Assembly (NCBI GenBank): GCA_021825945.1
Contig: JAKAFN010000001.1
Coordinates: forward strand, 1 to 64,000
DNA: 64,000 nt
Reading direction: 5' to 3'
DNA from: Pseudomonadota bacterium
Lineage (GTDB): Bacteria > Pseudomonadota > Gammaproteobacteria > Burkholderiales > Burkholderiaceae_F
Of this stretch, positions 9,039 to 20,670 are shown one piece after another; the stretch's first letter is position 1, and each line of letters begins with the position of its first letter. The notes under the pieces were generated by a model. It was not told the DNA's origin and did not search any database. It was given only the letters and a program-made list of their open reading frames with translations. A program made the position numbers and the translations under genes.

Positions 9039-10049
9039 CTATCGGTCCCGGCGCATCGCGAAAGTCGCCAATTCTAGCAGACGGTCGCGGTCCGTTGACG
9101 GCGGCAGCATCCGGATGGCATCCGCCGCCTCGGCGGAGCGGGTATGGGCACGTTTCCGGACGTACTCGATCGACCCATGTTCATGCACGATGCGCGCGAT
9201 CTCCAGAAAATCGCCGCTGCCGTTGCGGATCGCTTCGACCATGAGCGCGCGCTGCGCGTCATCGGCCACGCGCAAGGCATGGATGACGGGAAGCGTCGGT
9301 TTCCCTTCCCGCAGGTCGTCGCCGAGGCGCTTGCCGATCGTTTCCGCCGTGCCGTCGTAGTCGAGCACGTCGTCGATCATCTGGAACGCGGTGCCGAGTC
9401 CGGCGCCGTAGCGCGCGCAGGCTTCCTCGCGCTCGGGATCGGCGCCGCTCAGGATCGCGCCGATCCGGGCTGCGGCCTCGAAGAGCGTGGCGGTCTTGCG
9501 TTCCACGACCTCCAGGTAGCGGGCTTCGTCGACACTGGGATCGTGGATGTTGAGCAGTTGCAGAACTTCGCCTTCGGCGATGCGGTTCGTCGCATCGGCG
9601 AGAACCTGCATGACGCGCATGTTTCCCGCCTCGACCATCATTTGGAAGGCGCGCGAGTACAGGAAGTCGCCCACCAGTACGCTCGCCGCATTGCCGAACG
9701 CCGCATTGCTCGTAGGGCGCCCGCGCCGCAGGTCCGATTCGTCGACCACGTCGTCGTGCAGCAGGGTTGCGGTGTGAATGAACTCGATCACCGCAGCGAG
9801 CAGGACGTGATGTTGTCCCGAGTACCCGGCGGCACGGGCGATCAGCAGCAGGATCGCCGGACGCAGGCGTTTCCCGCCCCCGCCGATGATGTGCTCGCCG
9901 ATCGTACCGATCAGGGCGATGTCGGAGGTGAGTCGCGCACGGATCGTCGCATCGACGGCGCGCATGTCGGCGTGAATCGGCGCCAGGATTTCCGCCAACG
10001 GGTTGTGGGCGGAGGAGGCGGCTTCGGCGGCGGGTACGACGGATTGCAT
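9039..10049 (-). CDS. ispB: Octaprenyl-type polyprenyl diphosphate synthase
   Basis: Trans-prenyltransferase that builds the C40-type side chain of ubiquinone from FPP/GPP and IPP. The first aspartate-rich motif D-D-V-V-D is near residue 98 and the second, D-D-V-L-D, near 227; the family G-G-K-R-L-R-P is near 58. Length 336. It is divergent from rplU-rpmA-obgE, the arrangement typical of ispB. The exact chain length (seven, eight or more isoprene units) cannot be read with certainty from sequence. Confidence 0.93.
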   Translation of the reverse strand: MQSVVPAAEAASSAHNPLAEILAPIHADMRAVDATIRARLTSDIALIGTIGEHIIGGGGKRLRPAILLLIARAAGYSGQHHVLLAAVIEFIHTATLLHDDVVDESDLRRGRPTSNAAFGNAASVLVGDFLYSRAFQMMVEAGNMRVMQVLADATNRIAEGEVLQLLNIHDPSVDEARYLEVVERKTATLFEAAARIGAILSGADPEREEACARYGAGLGTAFQMIDDVLDYDGTAETIGKRLGDDLREGKPTLPVIHALRVADDAQRALMVEAIRNGSGDFLEIARIVHEHGSIEYVRKRAHTRSAEAADAIRMLPPSTDRDRLLELATFAMRRDR

Positions 10050-10060
10050 GGGTGGCCGGA

Positions 10061-10066
10061 ATTATA
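10061..10066 (-). promoter_or_regulatory. Candidate -10 element of ispB
   Basis: A perfect TATAAT lies on the minus strand with its last base 12 nt before the ispB ATG, so transcription would begin only about five bases before the start codon. No good -35 box stands at the right distance. Confidence 0.4.
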
Positions 10067-10185
10067 GGGATGAAGCGCCGGTCCGCCGAGGGGATCGGGC
10101 GGGTCGGCGCGGAAAATCGGGCATCATACGGATAGTAAACAGTACGCGCGTGGCACGACGGGACCTGCGCGCCGCGCGAACGTTC

Positions 10186-10215
10186 TTGACGACGACCGCG
10201 GAACCCTGCGATAAT
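10186..10215 (+). promoter_or_regulatory. Sigma70-type promoter of rplU-rpmA
   Basis: TTGACG (10186-10191) and GATAAT (10210-10215) are separated by 18 bp, 36 bp before the rplU start codon. This fits a strong housekeeping promoter for the ribosomal protein genes. Confidence 0.7.
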
Positions 10216-10250
10216 TCAAAACTTTCCGATTGAAAATGAATGGGGTTGCC

Positions 10251-10559
10251 ATGTTTGCGGTGATTCGAACGGGCGGCAAACAGTATCGAGTGAACGCGGG
10301 CGACCGCGTCAAGGTCGAGACGTTGCCGGGCGAGGTCGGGGATCAGGTCACGCTCTCCGAAGTGCTCGCGGTCGGCGATGGCGCCCAGGTGCGCATCGGT
10401 ACGCCGCTCGTGGACGGTGCGGCGGTGGTCGCCACGGTGGTCGGCCATGGTCGGCACGACAAGGTCCGGATTTTCAAGATGCGCCGGCGTAAGCATTTCC
10501 AGAAGCACGCGGGACATCGGCAGAACTACACGGAGCTCCAGATCGAATCGATCGCCTGA
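10251..10559 (+). CDS. rplU: 50S ribosomal protein L21
   Basis: Large-subunit protein binding 23S rRNA together with L20. The 102-residue product begins [13 protein letters not shown], the family N-terminus, and ends with the usual basic R-R-R-K-H-F-x-K-x-x-G-H-R-Q segment. The ATG at 10251 is preferred over an upstream in-frame start because it matches the family N-terminus. It is first in rplU-rpmA. Confidence 0.98.
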   Translation: MFAVIRTGGKQYRVNAGDRVKVETLPGEVGDQVTLSEVLAVGDGAQVRIGTPLVDGAAVVATVVGHGRHDKVRIFKMRRRKHFQKHAGHRQNYTELQIESIA

Positions 10560-10593
10560 TCGCGATCTTCCGGCATCCGTCATCGAGGTAGCT

Positions 10594-10869
10594 ATGGCAC
10601 ATAAAAAGGCAGGTGGTTCTTCCCGCAACGGCCGCGACTCCAAAGCGAAACGCCTGGGAGTCAAGGCTTATGGCGGCGAAACCGTTCGCGCCGGCAGCAT
10701 CATCGTTCGCCAGCGTGGCACGCAGTTCCATGCCGGCGACAACGTCGGCACGGGGCGCGACTACACCCTGTTCGCGCTGGTCGATGGAGTCGTCCGCTTC
10801 GCGGTCGGCGGCGAGCGCAACCGGCGGTCGGTGCACATTCATCCGGTCGCATCGGAAGTCGCTGCATAA
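10594..10869 (+). CDS. rpmA: 50S ribosomal protein L27
   Basis: Large-subunit protein whose N-terminal tail reaches the peptidyl-transferase centre. The 91-residue product starts [15 protein letters not shown] and contains the conserved I-I-V-R-Q-R-G-T near residue 36. The start is preceded by GAGGT. It lies 34 bases after rplU and is followed by an intrinsic terminator. Confidence 0.98.
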   Translation: MAHKKAGGSSRNGRDSKAKRLGVKAYGGETVRAGSIIVRQRGTQFHAGDNVGTGRDYTLFALVDGVVRFAVGGERNRRSVHIHPVASEVAA

Positions 10870-10902
10870 TCGTCCGCATCGCGGCGGGTTGTGTTCCATG
10901 GC

Positions 10903-10932
10903 GGCCTGCCGTTCACCCGGCAGGCCGTTTTT
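10903..10932 (+). terminator. Intrinsic terminator after rpmA
   Basis: A perfect 9-bp stem GGCCTGCCG/CGGCAGGCC with a 6-nt loop is followed by GTTTTT. It separates rplU-rpmA from obgE, which must then have its own promoter or depend on readthrough. Confidence 0.9.
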
Positions 10933-11007
10933 CGTTGTGGCGTTCCCAAACGGTCTTGGGCCGCGGTCAACGTGGGGATCGAAGCGACAACGCATGGCGT
11001 CGGGTAA

Positions 11008-13262
<2,255 letters not shown>

Positions 13263-13307
13263 CACCGGGTGTCCTGCGGGTCGGCTCCGACCGGCCGACT
13301 GCCCCCG

Positions 13308-13808
13308 CTAGAGCGGACGCGCGCCGCCGCGTGCCTTGGGAAAGACGAACCGTGCGAGCTCGCGCAGCGCCTTGCCGTACACATCCCGCTTGAACTCGAT
13401 GACCGACTCCATCGGCACCCAATACTCGTGCCATCGCCAGGCATCGAACTCCGGCTTTTCGCTGCGGTCCAGCCGGACGTCGCAATCGTTTCCCAGCAAG
13501 CGCAGCAGGTACCAGATCTGCTTCTGGCCCCGATAGCTCCCTCGCATTTCCCGTCGGATCCACTGCTCGGGCACGTCGTAGCGCAACCAGCCACGCGTGC
13601 GCCCGACGATCTGGACGTGTTCCGTCTGCAGGCCCACCTCCTCGTACAGTTCCCGGTACATCGCCTGCTCCGGTGTCTCGCCGAGCTTGATGCCCCCTTG
13701 CGGAAACTGCCAGGAATGTTGACCTAGCCGCTTTCCCCAGAACACCTCGTTGCGCCGATTGAGCAGGATGATGCCGACGTTCGGGCGGTACCCGTCCTTG
13801 TCCAGCAT
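13308..13808 (-). CDS. rppH: RNA pyrophosphohydrolase RppH
   Basis: Nudix hydrolase that removes pyrophosphate from the 5-prime end of mRNA and so triggers decay. The Nudix box G-G-x5-E-x7-R-E-x-x-E-E is complete (about residues 38-60), and the N-terminus [11 protein letters not shown] is that of RppH rather than other Nudix enzymes. Length 166. It is divergent from proS, a pairing common in betaproteobacteria. Confidence 0.95.
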   Translation of the reverse strand: MLDKDGYRPNVGIILLNRRNEVFWGKRLGQHSWQFPQGGIKLGETPEQAMYRELYEEVGLQTEHVQIVGRTRGWLRYDVPEQWIRREMRGSYRGQKQIWYLLRLLGNDCDVRLDRSEKPEFDAWRWHEYWVPMESVIEFKRDVYGKALRELARFVFPKARGGARPL

Positions 13809-13856
13809 GCCAACCCCTGAAGCGATATCATTTCCGGTCGATTATATGGAAAAGCC

Positions 13857-15602
13857 ATGCGCGCCTCCGCCTATCTCATCTCCACCCAGAAAGAAGCTCC
13901 CGGCGATGCCGAGATCGTCAGCCAGAAACTGATGCTGCGCGCCGGTATGGTGCGAAAGCTTGCGGCCGGCATCTACAACTACCTGCCACTCGGCTTGCGC
14001 ACGATCCGCAAGATCGAGGCGATCATCCGGGACGAGATGACCCGCGCGGGCGCGCTCGAACTGCTCATGCCGGTGGTGCAACCTGCGGAGCTCTGGATGG
14101 AGTCCGGGCGCTGGGACAAATACGGCCCGGAACTTTTGCGGATCCACGATCGCCACCAGCGCGATTTCGTCTTGCAGCCCACGTCGGAGGAGGTGATCAC
14201 CGATATCGCGCGGCAGGAAATCCGCAGCTATCGCCAGCTTCCGGTTAACTTTTATCACATCCAGACGAAGTTTCGCGACGAACGGCGCCCCCGCTTCGGC
14301 GTCATGCGTGGACGCGAGTTCACGATGAAGGACGCCTATTCCTTCGATCGTGACGTCGAGGGCGCACATCGCAGCTACGAGGCCATGTTCGCCGCCTATG
14401 TGCGGATTTTCACCCGTCTGGGCCTTCGATTCCGCGCGGTGGCCGCCGACACCGGCGCGATCGGCGGGTCGCGCTCGCATGAATTCCAGGTGATCGCCGA
14501 CAGCGGCGAGGACGTCATTGCCTACAGTCCCGAAGGCGAGTACGCCGCCAACATCGAACTGGCGGAGGCATTGTCTCTGTTGGCGGAGCGGGCGCCTGCA
14601 CAACGTCCTTTGCAAAAGACCGCGACTCCCGGGAAGACGAAGTGCGCGGACGTCGCGCAATTTCTGGGCGTCTCGGTCGACCGGACGGTCAAGGCGGTCG
14701 TCGTGGCGGCGGGTGCCGTCGCGGCGGATGGAGTGGCCCCTCCCGAGATCGTGCTGTTGCTGCTGCGGGGCGATCACGAACTCAATGAAGTCAAGGTCGG
14801 AAAGTTGCCGGGATTCGCCGACGGCTGGCGCATGGCGAGCGACGCCGAGATCGCCGACACCTTCGGTTGCCCGCCCGGCTCGCTCGGGCCGATCGCGCCG
14901 CGCAAGGCGGTGCGGGTGATCGCGGACCGCACGGTCGCCAATATGTCCGATTTCATCTGCGGCGCCAACGAAGAGGGCCTTCACTACACCGGTGCGAACT
15001 GGGGCCGGGACATGGCCGAGCCGACGTTGGTGGCGGATCTGCGCAACGTCGTGGCCGGCGATCCGGCTCCTGATGGCAAAGGCCGCCTCGCCATCCAGCG
15101 CGGAATCGAGGTCGGTCACGTCTTTTATCTCGGCACGAAATACTCGGAAAAACTCGATGCCACGTTCCTCGATGAAACCGGCAAGGCACGGTTCTTCGAG
15201 ATGGGATGCTACGGGATCGGCGTCACGCGTCTGGTCGGTGCGGCGATCGAGCAGAATCATGATGCGCGCGGCATCGTCTGGCCGGAATCGATCGCGCCGT
15301 TTTCCGTGGTTTTGTGTCCGGTAAATTACGCGCAGTCGGAGCTCGTTCGTGCGCGTGCCGACGCGCTCTACGAGGCGCTGCGCACCGCCGGCGTGGACGT
15401 CCTGCTCGATGATCGTGGCGAACGTCCCGGTGCGATGTTCGCGGACGCCGAGTTGATCGGGATTCCGCATCGTGTGACCATCGGCGAGCGCGGCCTCAAG
15501 GCGGGCAAGATCGAATACGTACCGCGCGCCACGCTGGAATCGGTCGAGATCGATGTCGACGGCGCAGCGCAGTTCTTGCTGGAGCGCCTCGGCAGCCGAT
15601 AG
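13857..15602 (+). CDS. proS: Prolyl-tRNA synthetase (bacterial type)
   Basis: Class II synthetase that charges tRNA-Pro. Motif 2 ([10 protein letters not shown] near residue 139) and motif 3 (G-I-G-V-T-R near 451) are visible, and an editing (INS/YbaK-like) domain lies between them (about 225-395), which defines the long bacterial form. Length 581. The tRNA-Pro(CGG) gene lies 5 kb away on the other strand. Confidence 0.96.
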   Translation: MRASAYLISTQKEAPGDAEIVSQKLMLRAGMVRKLAAGIYNYLPLGLRTIRKIEAIIRDEMTRAGALELLMPVVQPAELWMESGRWDKYGPELLRIHDRHQRDFVLQPTSEEVITDIARQEIRSYRQLPVNFYHIQTKFRDERRPRFGVMRGREFTMKDAYSFDRDVEGAHRSYEAMFAAYVRIFTRLGLRFRAVAADTGAIGGSRSHEFQVIADSGEDVIAYSPEGEYAANIELAEALSLLAERAPAQRPLQKTATPGKTKCADVAQFLGVSVDRTVKAVVVAAGAVAADGVAPPEIVLLLLRGDHELNEVKVGKLPGFADGWRMASDAEIADTFGCPPGSLGPIAPRKAVRVIADRTVANMSDFICGANEEGLHYTGANWGRDMAEPTLVADLRNVVAGDPAPDGKGRLAIQRGIEVGHVFYLGTKYSEKLDATFLDETGKARFFEMGCYGIGVTRLVGAAIEQNHDARGIVWPESIAPFSVVLCPVNYAQSELVRARADALYEALRTAGVDVLLDDRGERPGAMFADAELIGIPHRVTIGERGLKAGKIEYVPRATLESVEIDVDGAAQFLLERLGSR

Positions 15603-15721
15603 CATTGCGGCGGAGCACCTTCGCAAGCGTTTCGCCGCTTTCGCGCGCGGGGCAGGCGCGGCGGCGAGGGTCCGGCCGAGGGCGATTTTGGCGACTGGGG
15701 CTGTTTGAGCCGGAACTTTCC

Positions 15722-16348
15722 ATGCGAAATCCGTTTTCCGATCGCCGCCGTGCCCTGACATTGACTGCGCTGGCGGTGTCGTTCGCGCCGCGCCTTGCCC
15801 GCGCCGGGGCCCAGCAGTACGAAGCCCTTGCCGCATCGGTTCGCACGGCCCTGAGCGCATTGATCGCCGACCCGGCTCCCCCGACCCGCCGCTTCGACAC
15901 GCCCGCGGAGCGCGCAGCATTCGAGCGTTGGCGGCAGGTGATGTCCCGCCGCCTCGCCGCGCGCCTGCCTTTTCCCCACACCCGCGACGACCTGCTGCGC
16001 ACCCTGGACTATGAAGCGATCCGCGCCGGACTCGACCGGCAGATGGTGCTGGGTCTGATCCAGGTGGAGAGCGATTTTCGCAAGTATGCGATCTCGGGGG
16101 CGGGGGCGATGGGATACATGCAGGTGATGCCGTTCTGGGTCGACCTGATCGGCGATGGCAGGGTGCGCAGCTTGTTCGACATGCGGACCAATCTGCGCTA
16201 TGGCTGCGTGATCCTGCGGCATTACATCGATGAGGAGCGCGGCGACCTGTTCCGCGCCCTCGGTCGCTACAACGGATCGGTGGGCGATCCGGCCTACCCC
16301 AACGCCGTGCTCGCCGCGTGGAAGGGCAATTGGTCCTACGGCGACTGA
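15722..16348 (+). CDS. Periplasmic lytic transglycosylase, SLT domain
   Basis: Cleaves the glycan strand of peptidoglycan, leaving 1,6-anhydromuramic ends. An N-terminal signal peptide starts with a twin-arginine-like R-R-R and ends near A-R-A-G (~29). The SLT core carries the catalytic Glu in Q-V-E-S-D-F near residue 117, followed by G-A-M-G-Y-M-Q-V-M-P and ending with R-Y-N-G-S. Length 208. It sits between proS and ffh, a known betaproteobacterial order. A GC-rich inverted repeat (16353-16382) without a T-run lies between it and convergent ffh. Confidence 0.9.
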   Translation: MRNPFSDRRRALTLTALAVSFAPRLARAGAQQYEALAASVRTALSALIADPAPPTRRFDTPAERAAFERWRQVMSRRLAARLPFPHTRDDLLRTLDYEAIRAGLDRQMVLGLIQVESDFRKYAISGAGAMGYMQVMPFWVDLIGDGRVRSLFDMRTNLRYGCVILRHYIDEERGDLFRALGRYNGSVGDPAYPNAVLAAWKGNWSYGD

Positions 16349-16391
16349 AGCCGGGGCGGTATCGGCTCGATGGTGCCGCCCCGCAGAGGGA

Positions 16392-17765
16392 TCAGCCCCG
16401 CTTCATTCCTCCCGTCATCGAGCCGAATGCTCGCATCATCTTCGCCAGTCCGCCCTTGCGCATTTGTTTCATCACCGTGTTCATCTGCTCGTACTGCGCC
16501 AGCAGGCGGTTGACCTCCTGCACCGGCACTCCGGCACCGGCGGCGATGCGCCGCTTGCGCGAGGCTTTGATCAGTTCGGGCTTGGCGCGCTCTGCTGGCG
16601 TCATCGACTGGATCATGCCCTCCATGCGCCGGATCTGCCGCTCGGCGACTTTCGGGTCGAGTTGGCCGGCGGCTTGCGACAACTGGGCCGGCAGTTTGTC
16701 GATGACCCCACCCAATCCGCCCATGCGCCGCATTTGCGCGATCTGTTCCCGGAAGTCGTTGAGGTCGAATCGCGCCCCCGTCTGCATCCGTTTGGCCAGC
16801 TTCTCGGCCGCCCCCAGATCGACGGAACTGCGGACTTCTTCGACCAGCGCGACGATGTCGCCCATGCCGAGGATCCGCCCGGCCATGCGCTCGGGATCGA
16901 ATGCTTCCAGGCCAGTCAGCTTCTCCGCGGTGCCGGCGAACTTGATCGGCTTGCCGGTGACGTTCGTGACCGACAAGGCAACGCCCCCCCGCGCGTCGCC
17001 GTCGAGCTTGGTGACCACGACCCCGGTGAGTGGCAGCCGCGCTCCGAACGCCGATGCGGTCTGCACGGCGTCCTGGCCTAGCATCGCATCGACGACGAAG
17101 AGCGTTTCGATCGGATGCAGCGCAGCGTGTAGCTGGGCGATCTCTTCCATCATCGGCTCATCGACCGTGGTGCGCCCGGCCGTGTCGACGAGGACCACAT
17201 CGATCAGATGCCGGCGGGCGTGGTCGACCGCCGCGCGGGCGATATCGACCGGACGCGCTTCGGGCGGCGTCGGAAAGAATTCGATCCCGGCCTGTTCGCA
17301 GACGGTCTGCAGCTGGGCGATGGCAGCCGGTCGGTAGACGTCGACGGATACGGCCAGCACCTTCTTGCGACGCTGTCCCACCAGCCAGCGACCGAGCTTG
17401 CCGGCCGTCGTCGTCTTGCCTGCGCCCTGCAGGCCGGCCATCAGGATCACCGCCGGGGGCTGCGTCGCCAGATTCAGCTCGCGTTCTGCGATCGGCAGGT
17501 CGCCACCCATCAGTCGTACGAGTTCCCGATGCACGATCCCCACCAGCGTCTGCCCGGGGGTCAGGCTGCCGAGTACGTCCTGGCCGAGCGCCTGGTCGCG
17601 GATCCGTGCGACGAAGTCGCGCACGACGGGCAAGGCGACGTCGGCTTCGAGCAGCGCGAGGCGCACCTCGCGCAACATCTCCTGCGTGTTGGCTTCCGTC
17701 AGCCGCGTCTGGCCGCGCATCTGCTTGACGATTCGGGAAAAGCGGTCGGTGATTTGATCGAGCAT
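16392..17765 (-). CDS. ffh: Signal recognition particle protein Ffh
   Basis: GTPase that, with 4.5S RNA, delivers nascent membrane proteins to FtsY and the Sec translocon. The helical N domain is followed by the G domain, with G-L-Q-G-A-G-K-T-T-T near residue 107, D-T-A-G-R near 190 and T-K-L-D-G near 247. The methionine-rich M domain (about 325-435) carries the RNA-binding helices. Length 457. It is convergent with the transglycosylase and divergent from the YpjD-like gene. The 4.5S RNA gene is not in the window. Confidence 0.97.
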   Translation of the reverse strand: MLDQITDRFSRIVKQMRGQTRLTEANTQEMLREVRLALLEADVALPVVRDFVARIRDQALGQDVLGSLTPGQTLVGIVHRELVRLMGGDLPIAERELNLATQPPAVILMAGLQGAGKTTTAGKLGRWLVGQRRKKVLAVSVDVYRPAAIAQLQTVCEQAGIEFFPTPPEARPVDIARAAVDHARRHLIDVVLVDTAGRTTVDEPMMEEIAQLHAALHPIETLFVVDAMLGQDAVQTASAFGARLPLTGVVVTKLDGDARGGVALSVTNVTGKPIKFAGTAEKLTGLEAFDPERMAGRILGMGDIVALVEEVRSSVDLGAAEKLAKRMQTGARFDLNDFREQIAQMRRMGGLGGVIDKLPAQLSQAAGQLDPKVAERQIRRMEGMIQSMTPAERAKPELIKASRKRRIAAGAGVPVQEVNRLLAQYEQMNTVMKQMRKGGLAKMMRAFGSMTGGMKRG

Positions 17766-17803
17766 TTGAGAAAGTCCGCCGAGGGCGTGGTATATAGGTC
17801 GAC

Positions 17804-18646
17804 ATGCAAACCGAAGGATTCTACGGCGCGGCCTACCTTATGGTCGCAGGACTGTACCTTGCCGCGGCATATGGCGCTTGGCGGTCGTTACGGGCGGGGG
17901 CCCACCGGCTGCCTGCGTGGGTCGTCGGCGCTTTGCCGCTCGCGGTGTTCGGGCATGGCCTGTTGCTGGCCGTCGACATCTTCGGTGGCGGTGGCTTGCG
18001 GTTCGGGTTCGCCCAAGCACTGTCGGCGATGACGTTCGTCGCGAGCGCGTTCCTCTGGGTGGAGGATTTCTTTCTGCCGTTGGGCGGACTCTACACCCTC
18101 CTCCTGCCGTTGGCGGCGCTCTGCAGCCTGCTCCCGCTGGGGTTCCCGGGAGAGGAAATCGGAGAAGGCAGTTCGGTGGCGCTGCGCGTCCATATTTCCG
18201 TCTCGATCCTCGCCTACAGCCTGTTTACCATCGCCGCCCTGCATGGCGTACTGATGAACATCGTGGCGCGACGGTTGCATCGTCCCCGTCGCGATGCGTC
18301 GCGCTCCGTCGATACTTTGATCGCGCAGTTGCCGCCGCTACTATCCCTCGAATCGCTGATCTTCCGCCAGATCGCGGCCGGGTTCGTGCTGCTGACGACG
18401 TCGTTGGGGAGCGGAATCTTCTTTTCAGAGCAATTGTTCGGTCGGCCGATCCGCGTCGATCACAAAACGGTTTTCTCGATTACCGCGTGGGTCGTGTTCG
18501 CGATGCTGCTGGTGGGGCGCTATGGTTTCGGCTGGCGCGGCAAGGTGGCGCAGCGCTGGATGTTCACCGGCTTCGCCCTGCTGCTGCTGGCGTATGTCGG
18601 TAGCCGTTTCGTGTTCGAAGTGATTCTGGATCGAGGATGGCAGTGA
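17804..18646 (+). CDS. YpjD/CcsA-like inner-membrane protein (cytochrome c assembly family)
   Basis: Polytopic membrane protein of the CcsA/CcmC-like cytochrome c assembly family, most like YpjD. About eight hydrophobic segments are visible in 280 residues, and conserved histidines stand in R-V-H-I near residue 128 and V-D-H-K near 218. No other cytochrome c biogenesis genes are near. It is usually found beside ffh in relatives. The ATG follows an extended -10-like TGGTATAT by only eight bases. Function of YpjD is not settled. Confidence 0.82.
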   Translation: MQTEGFYGAAYLMVAGLYLAAAYGAWRSLRAGAHRLPAWVVGALPLAVFGHGLLLAVDIFGGGGLRFGFAQALSAMTFVASAFLWVEDFFLPLGGLYTLLLPLAALCSLLPLGFPGEEIGEGSSVALRVHISVSILAYSLFTIAALHGVLMNIVARRLHRPRRDASRSVDTLIAQLPPLLSLESLIFRQIAAGFVLLTTSLGSGIFFSEQLFGRPIRVDHKTVFSITAWVVFAMLLVGRYGFGWRGKVAQRWMFTGFALLLLAYVGSRFVFEVILDRGWQ

Positions 18647-18888
18647 GCCGGCTGATTTTTTGGCTCCTGGTCGGCGGACTGGCGATTTCGGCGTTGCGCC
18701 GACTGGGCCGGGACGGTTCGACGCGTCGCGGCCCAGCCCCGGGGGGACATTCCCGTGCCGACGCGCCACGGATCGAGAACATGGTGCGCTGCGCGCATTG
18801 TGGCGGATATCTTCCCGAGTCCGAAGCGCTGCGGGGACCGGACGGGCGATGGGCGTGTTGTCCGGAGCACCAGGGGCATCCCGGGTAG
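18637..18888 (+). CDS. PP0621-family small membrane/zinc-ribbon-like protein
   Basis: Small protein of 83 residues with one N-terminal hydrophobic helix (about 4-20) and a C-terminal cysteine cluster C-A-H-C plus C-C-P-E-H that looks metal-binding. It resembles the PP0621 family usually located just before pilS in betaproteobacteria. It overlaps the preceding gene by ten bases; an alternative GTG at 18643 would give a GTGA overlap. No function is known. Confidence 0.8.
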   Translation: MAVSRLIFWLLVGGLAISALRRLGRDGSTRRGPAPGGHSRADAPRIENMVRCAHCGGYLPESEALRGPDGRWACCPEHQGHPG

Positions 18889-18906
18889 CGAGCGCCGGGC
18901 GTTCCC

Positions 18907-20670
18907 ATGGCGCAATCTGCTGATCCATCGCGCATGGCCGAGGCTGCCCGCGGGGAGACCGCCGGACTGGTCGTAAGGCCGGTATGGCAAGCGCTTCGGG
19001 CGCTGTCGCTGGTGCGGGTGGCGGCAACGGTCTTCGCCCTGGTGTTTGCGCTGCTGTTTTCGGTCCCGGTCGAGGCGGGAGGTTCGGCAGGGTCGCCCGG
19101 CGAGATCACGGCCGTGCTCGGCGCGTACTGCGTCCTGGCGATGGTCCTGGCTGCCATGGCGGTTCTGGCGCAGCGTCACTTCACGGCGCAGCTCAGCATC
19201 CAGTTCAGCGTGGATCTTCTCTGCGCGACGGTTCTCGTCGTGCTGAGTGGCGGCATCCGCAGCGAATTCGCCGTGTTCTATCTCCTGCCGGTGGCGGGCG
19301 CATCGGTGATCCTGCCGACCGGCCCTGCGTTCTTCATTTCGTCGGTCGCCGTGGTGGTCCTGCTCGCCGATGCCTTCCTGCGCAGCGTGCGTCAAGGCCA
19401 GGCGGGCGCACAGTTATTCGAGGCCGGCCTGTTCGGTGCGGCGCTATTCGGCATCACCGCATTGTTACGCCTGTTGGCGACGCGACTGCGGCGCCAGGAG
19501 ACCCTCGCGCACGTGCGAGGTGTCGACCTCCACAGCCAACTGGAAATCAACCGGCTGGTGATTTCCCAGATGGAGCAGGGTGTCCTCGTCGTCGATGCCG
19601 CGACCCTGGTTCGTGCAAACAACGTCGCGGCACGCGTGTTCCTGGGCATGGATCGTGGCGCACAGCTCACCGGGCGCCGCCTCGATGAGTTCCCCGCGTT
19701 GGCGACGCTGGTCGGCGCCTATCGCCGCTGGCTGTCGTCACCGGTGCCCGTCGCGGGACAGGCGAGGCAGGACGAGTGGGTATTCCCGGCCCCGGCGGGG
19801 GTCGAACCGGGATTTGCCGAAGCGTCGCGCCCCCTGCGCGCGCGATTTGCGCGGCCACCCGTATCGCGCTCCGGCGAGTTCGTCATTTTTCTCGAGGACT
19901 TGCGCGCGATCGAAGAGCGTGCGCAACGCCTGAAGCTGGCTGCGATGGGGCGTTTGACGGCATCGATCGCGCATGAAATTCGCAACCCTTTGGGGGCGAT
20001 CGGCAACGCCGGGCAACTACTGGCGGAGGAATCGCTCGATCCGCTGCAGCGCCGCCTGGTGGGGATCGTGCGGGAAAACACCACCCGTCTCAACCGATTG
20101 GTCGAGGATGTGTTGCGCGTCGCGCGGCGCGATCCGCCGATGGGGGATTCCCTCGATGCGCGCCGGTTCGTGGAAACTTGGGCCGACGAGTTTCAGCGCG
20201 ATCGGGCGCTGCCGGAGGGCCTCATCGCTGTCGAGGGGACGATCGACGCCGCCGTGGTGTTCGAGCCGGGGCACCTGCGCCAAATCTTATTCAATCTTGT
20301 CGATAATGCGGTGCGGTATGCCTCGGGGAAGGCGGGTTGCGTGCGGATCGTCCTGTGCGAAGCGCGCGCCGAGGATCCTGCGCAGATCTGGGTTCTGGAT
20401 GACGGTCCGGGTGTGGCGCCCGCGGAACGGGCGGCGATTTTCGAGCCGTTCTTCACGAGCCGCGCCATCGGCACCGGGCTGGGTTTGTATCTGGCCCGGG
20501 AATTCTGCATCGCCAACGGAGCGGAGCTGGTCTACGACCGATTCGCCAGGGAGGACGGTCTGGAGCGCTGCGGATTTGCCGTGCGCTTCGTCCGTGGCGC
20601 AGGTGGAGGAACGGAGGAGAGACTGGAAACGATCCAGAATCCGGATGGGGAGGTACGGTGGGGCGACTAG
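18907..20670 (+). CDS. pilS: Sensor histidine kinase PilS
   Basis: Membrane sensor kinase that phosphorylates PilR to control pilin transcription. Six hydrophobic segments fill the first ~210 residues. A PAS-like region is followed by a HisKA domain with the phospho-acceptor His in S-I-A-H-E-I-R-N-P near residue 357 and a HATPase domain with the N box (N-L-V-D-N-A-V-R-Y), D-D-G-P-G and G-T-G-L-G-L. Length 587. It overlaps pilR by 13 bases, so the pair is co-translated. Confidence 0.93.
   Translation: MAQSADPSRMAEAARGETAGLVVRPVWQALRALSLVRVAATVFALVFALLFSVPVEAGGSAGSPGEITAVLGAYCVLAMVLAAMAVLAQRHFTAQLSIQFSVDLLCATVLVVLSGGIRSEFAVFYLLPVAGASVILPTGPAFFISSVAVVVLLADAFLRSVRQGQAGAQLFEAGLFGAALFGITALLRLLATRLRRQETLAHVRGVDLHSQLEINRLVISQMEQGVLVVDAATLVRANNVAARVFLGMDRGAQLTGRRLDEFPALATLVGAYRRWLSSPVPVAGQARQDEWVFPAPAGVEPGFAEASRPLRARFARPPVSRSGEFVIFLEDLRAIEERAQRLKLAAMGRLTASIAHEIRNPLGAIGNAGQLLAEESLDPLQRRLVGIVRENTTRLNRLVEDVLRVARRDPPMGDSLDARRFVETWADEFQRDRALPEGLIAVEGTIDAAVVFEPGHLRQILFNLVDNAVRYASGKAGCVRIVLCEARAEDPAQIWVLDDGPGVAPAERAAIFEPFFTSRAIGTGLGLYLAREFCIANGAELVYDRFAREDGLERCGFAVRFVRGAGGGTEERLETIQNPDGEVRWGD

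Noticed and set aside
16353..16382. Hairpin GGGGCGG/CCGCCCC between the transglycosylase and ffh as a terminator
   Set aside because: The loop is 16 nt and no T-run follows on either strand.
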